Source: Epiperipatus broadwayi
Taxonomy: Eukaryota > Onychophora > Udeonychophora > Euonychophora > Peripatidae
DNA: 64,000 bases
Assembly (NCBI GenBank): GCA_028023455.1
Contig: JAQFVV010006475.1
Span: 930,001 to 994,000 of the forward strand
Direction of reading: 5' to 3'
This document shows, piece after piece, positions 63,242 to 64,000 of this stretch. The position numbers were made by a program, and so were the translations under genes. The notes beneath the pieces are model-generated. The model had not been told where the DNA came from. It searched no databases and saw only the letters and a program-made list of their open reading frames with translations. Every line of letters starts with the position of its first letter. The first letter of the stretch is position 1.

Positions 63242-63759
63242 CAGTGTTTTTCAAACCTTGGTCCAGGCCCGGCGCCGGGCCGTGGAACTTTTCTGCAGGT
63301 CCGCATGCTAGACGGGCAGTAAGAAGTTTGTAATAATAAGAGTTTAAACTTTTTAATTAATATAGCCAATTTTTATTTATCTCATTTTTACCCAATTAAA
63401 AAAAAAAGAAAACAGAACGAAAACAAAATCTAATCAATCATTCATAAATTAATTTGTTTTTCTAGTTATCACAGATGTTTATGGGGGGGGGGGGGTAGAA
63501 TTAATTTTTTTATTACTTTTCTAAAATAATGAAAAAAAAAGTTTTTTATTATATAAACTCCATATATATATATATAAAACTTTATCTTATATATTTAACA
63601 TTGTTGTTTTGATGAGTTATAACAATTATGCTTATCTTTAAGAAAATTTATCTATAGACTTCTGCCGGTCTGCGAAATATTATCCTTATTTTTGCTAGTC
63701 CGTGGAACCTTATTCTTATTTTTACCAGTCCGCAGATGTTAAAAGGTTGAAGACCACTG
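63242..63759. mobile_element. hAT-type MITE, copy 2, inserted in the LINE
   Basis: Flanks are CCTTAAAT (63234-63241) and CCCTAAAT (63760-63767), an 8-bp target duplication with one change. The ends are CAGTGTTTTTCAAACC and, reverse-complemented, CAGTGGTCTTCAACC. The body matches copy 1 (30228-30705), including the AAACAGAACGAAAACAAAATC block and a poly-G run. Confidence 0.88.
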
Positions 63760-63767
63760 CCCTAAAT

Positions 63768-64000
63768 TACTAAATGACTTGGACAAGATAGCCAACACAC
63801 TTAAGCAATTGCCCATACAAAGACAAAATATCCAAGAAATTATCTTAAACTACAATACAAAGCTACCCAACAGTCCTTGGCAGAATACCTATCAATTAAA
63901 TGAGTGCGTAGTTATTTAGCATTCAGCACTGCTGGACTCGAGGTTACATCAGATGGGCCCTAGTGTCTAACAAATGTAACAAGGCATTTCATCTATCAAG
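63768..64000 (+). pseudogene. LINE ORF2 continued after the MITE, cut by the window end
   Basis: The frame beginning with LNDLDKIANTLKQLPIQRQN is a polar, helical stretch as expected between endonuclease and reverse transcriptase of LINE ORF2. It reads about 40 codons before a stop near 63920. No catalytic motif is reached. Confidence 0.5.

Larger units (their letters stand above)
59500..64000 (+). mobile_element. LINE (non-LTR retrotransposon), 5' part, cut by window end
   Basis: Two-ORF layout: a nucleic-acid-binding ORF1 with zinc knuckles (about 59721-62156), followed by ORF2 starting with an apurinic endonuclease-like domain (from 62420). The reverse transcriptase should lie beyond 64000. 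A hAT MITE interrupts it at 63242-63759. The 5' limit is a guess: 59500-59720 is a more complex stretch that may be the 5' UTR. The ORF1 with zinc knuckles and AP endonuclease suggest the L1/Tx1 or Jockey side of LINE diversity. Confidence 0.75.

Noticed and set aside
894-64000. A second CEP83 exon
   Set aside because: I looked for a + strand exon starting in the right phase and continuing the Leu-Gln coiled coil; none was convincing, so none is called.

Overview
This is a gene-poor, strongly AT-rich piece of an animal genome. Evidence for an animal: one spliced coding exon that looks like the first coding exon of the centriolar protein CEP83, and a transposon mix typical of invertebrate metazoans (Penelope-like, LINE, Ty3/gypsy-type LTR, hAT, Merlin, probable pogo-like and tRNA-derived SINE sequences). 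The species cannot be fixed from the sequence. No bacterial operon, rRNA, functional tRNA or CRISPR array is visible.

Layout. 714-893 holds the CEP83-like exon on the + strand; no second exon was recognised, so much of the window may be intron or 3' flank. 1.9-3.4 kb is a patchwork of direct and inverted repeats around three tandem tRNA-like SINE units. 3.7-7.6 kb has two 3' fragments of a LINE, separated by GC-richer islands with no recognised function. 7.9-8.8 kb is a terminal-inverted-repeat element, and 9.7-10.9 kb carries related-looking tandem units. 10.9-24.6 kb is mostly anonymous AT-rich DNA with a few GC-elevated islands. 24.6-26.4 kb is a Penelope-like retroelement with a truncated inverted copy in front. 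26.4-29.5 kb is a TGT...ACA-ended repeat (copy A, minus orientation) that carries a near-perfect 189-bp hairpin. 30.2-30.7 kb is a hAT MITE with an exact 8-bp target duplication. 33.6-34.0 kb is a Merlin transposase remnant and 36.2-37.6 kb a hAT transposase remnant.

37.6-48.45 kb is a nearly full-length but decayed LTR retrotransposon with 2.4-kb LTRs, a primer site, gag, protease, reverse transcriptase, RNase H, integrase and a polypurine tract. 48.46-49.31 kb is a fold-back element with arms of about 370 bp. 49.6-56.2 kb is copy B of the copy A repeat. It is interrupted by an 871-bp TA-flanked MITE and by another TGT...ACA element of 2.67 kb. 57.5-58.0 kb is a third Penelope-like fragment. 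59.5-64.0 kb is a LINE with a zinc-knuckle ORF1 and an endonuclease ORF2, interrupted by a second hAT MITE and cut by the window end.

How it fits together. Apart from the CEP83-like exon, everything recognisable is mobile DNA, all of it broken. Its value is as a nested record. Paralogous copies act as empty sites for later insertions. Three unrelated-looking repeat families share TGT...ACA ends plus a stem-loop made from their own first bases, and at least three insertions lie in ATATAT targets. All homologies were read by eye from translations and sequence comparison; no alignment or database search was run.
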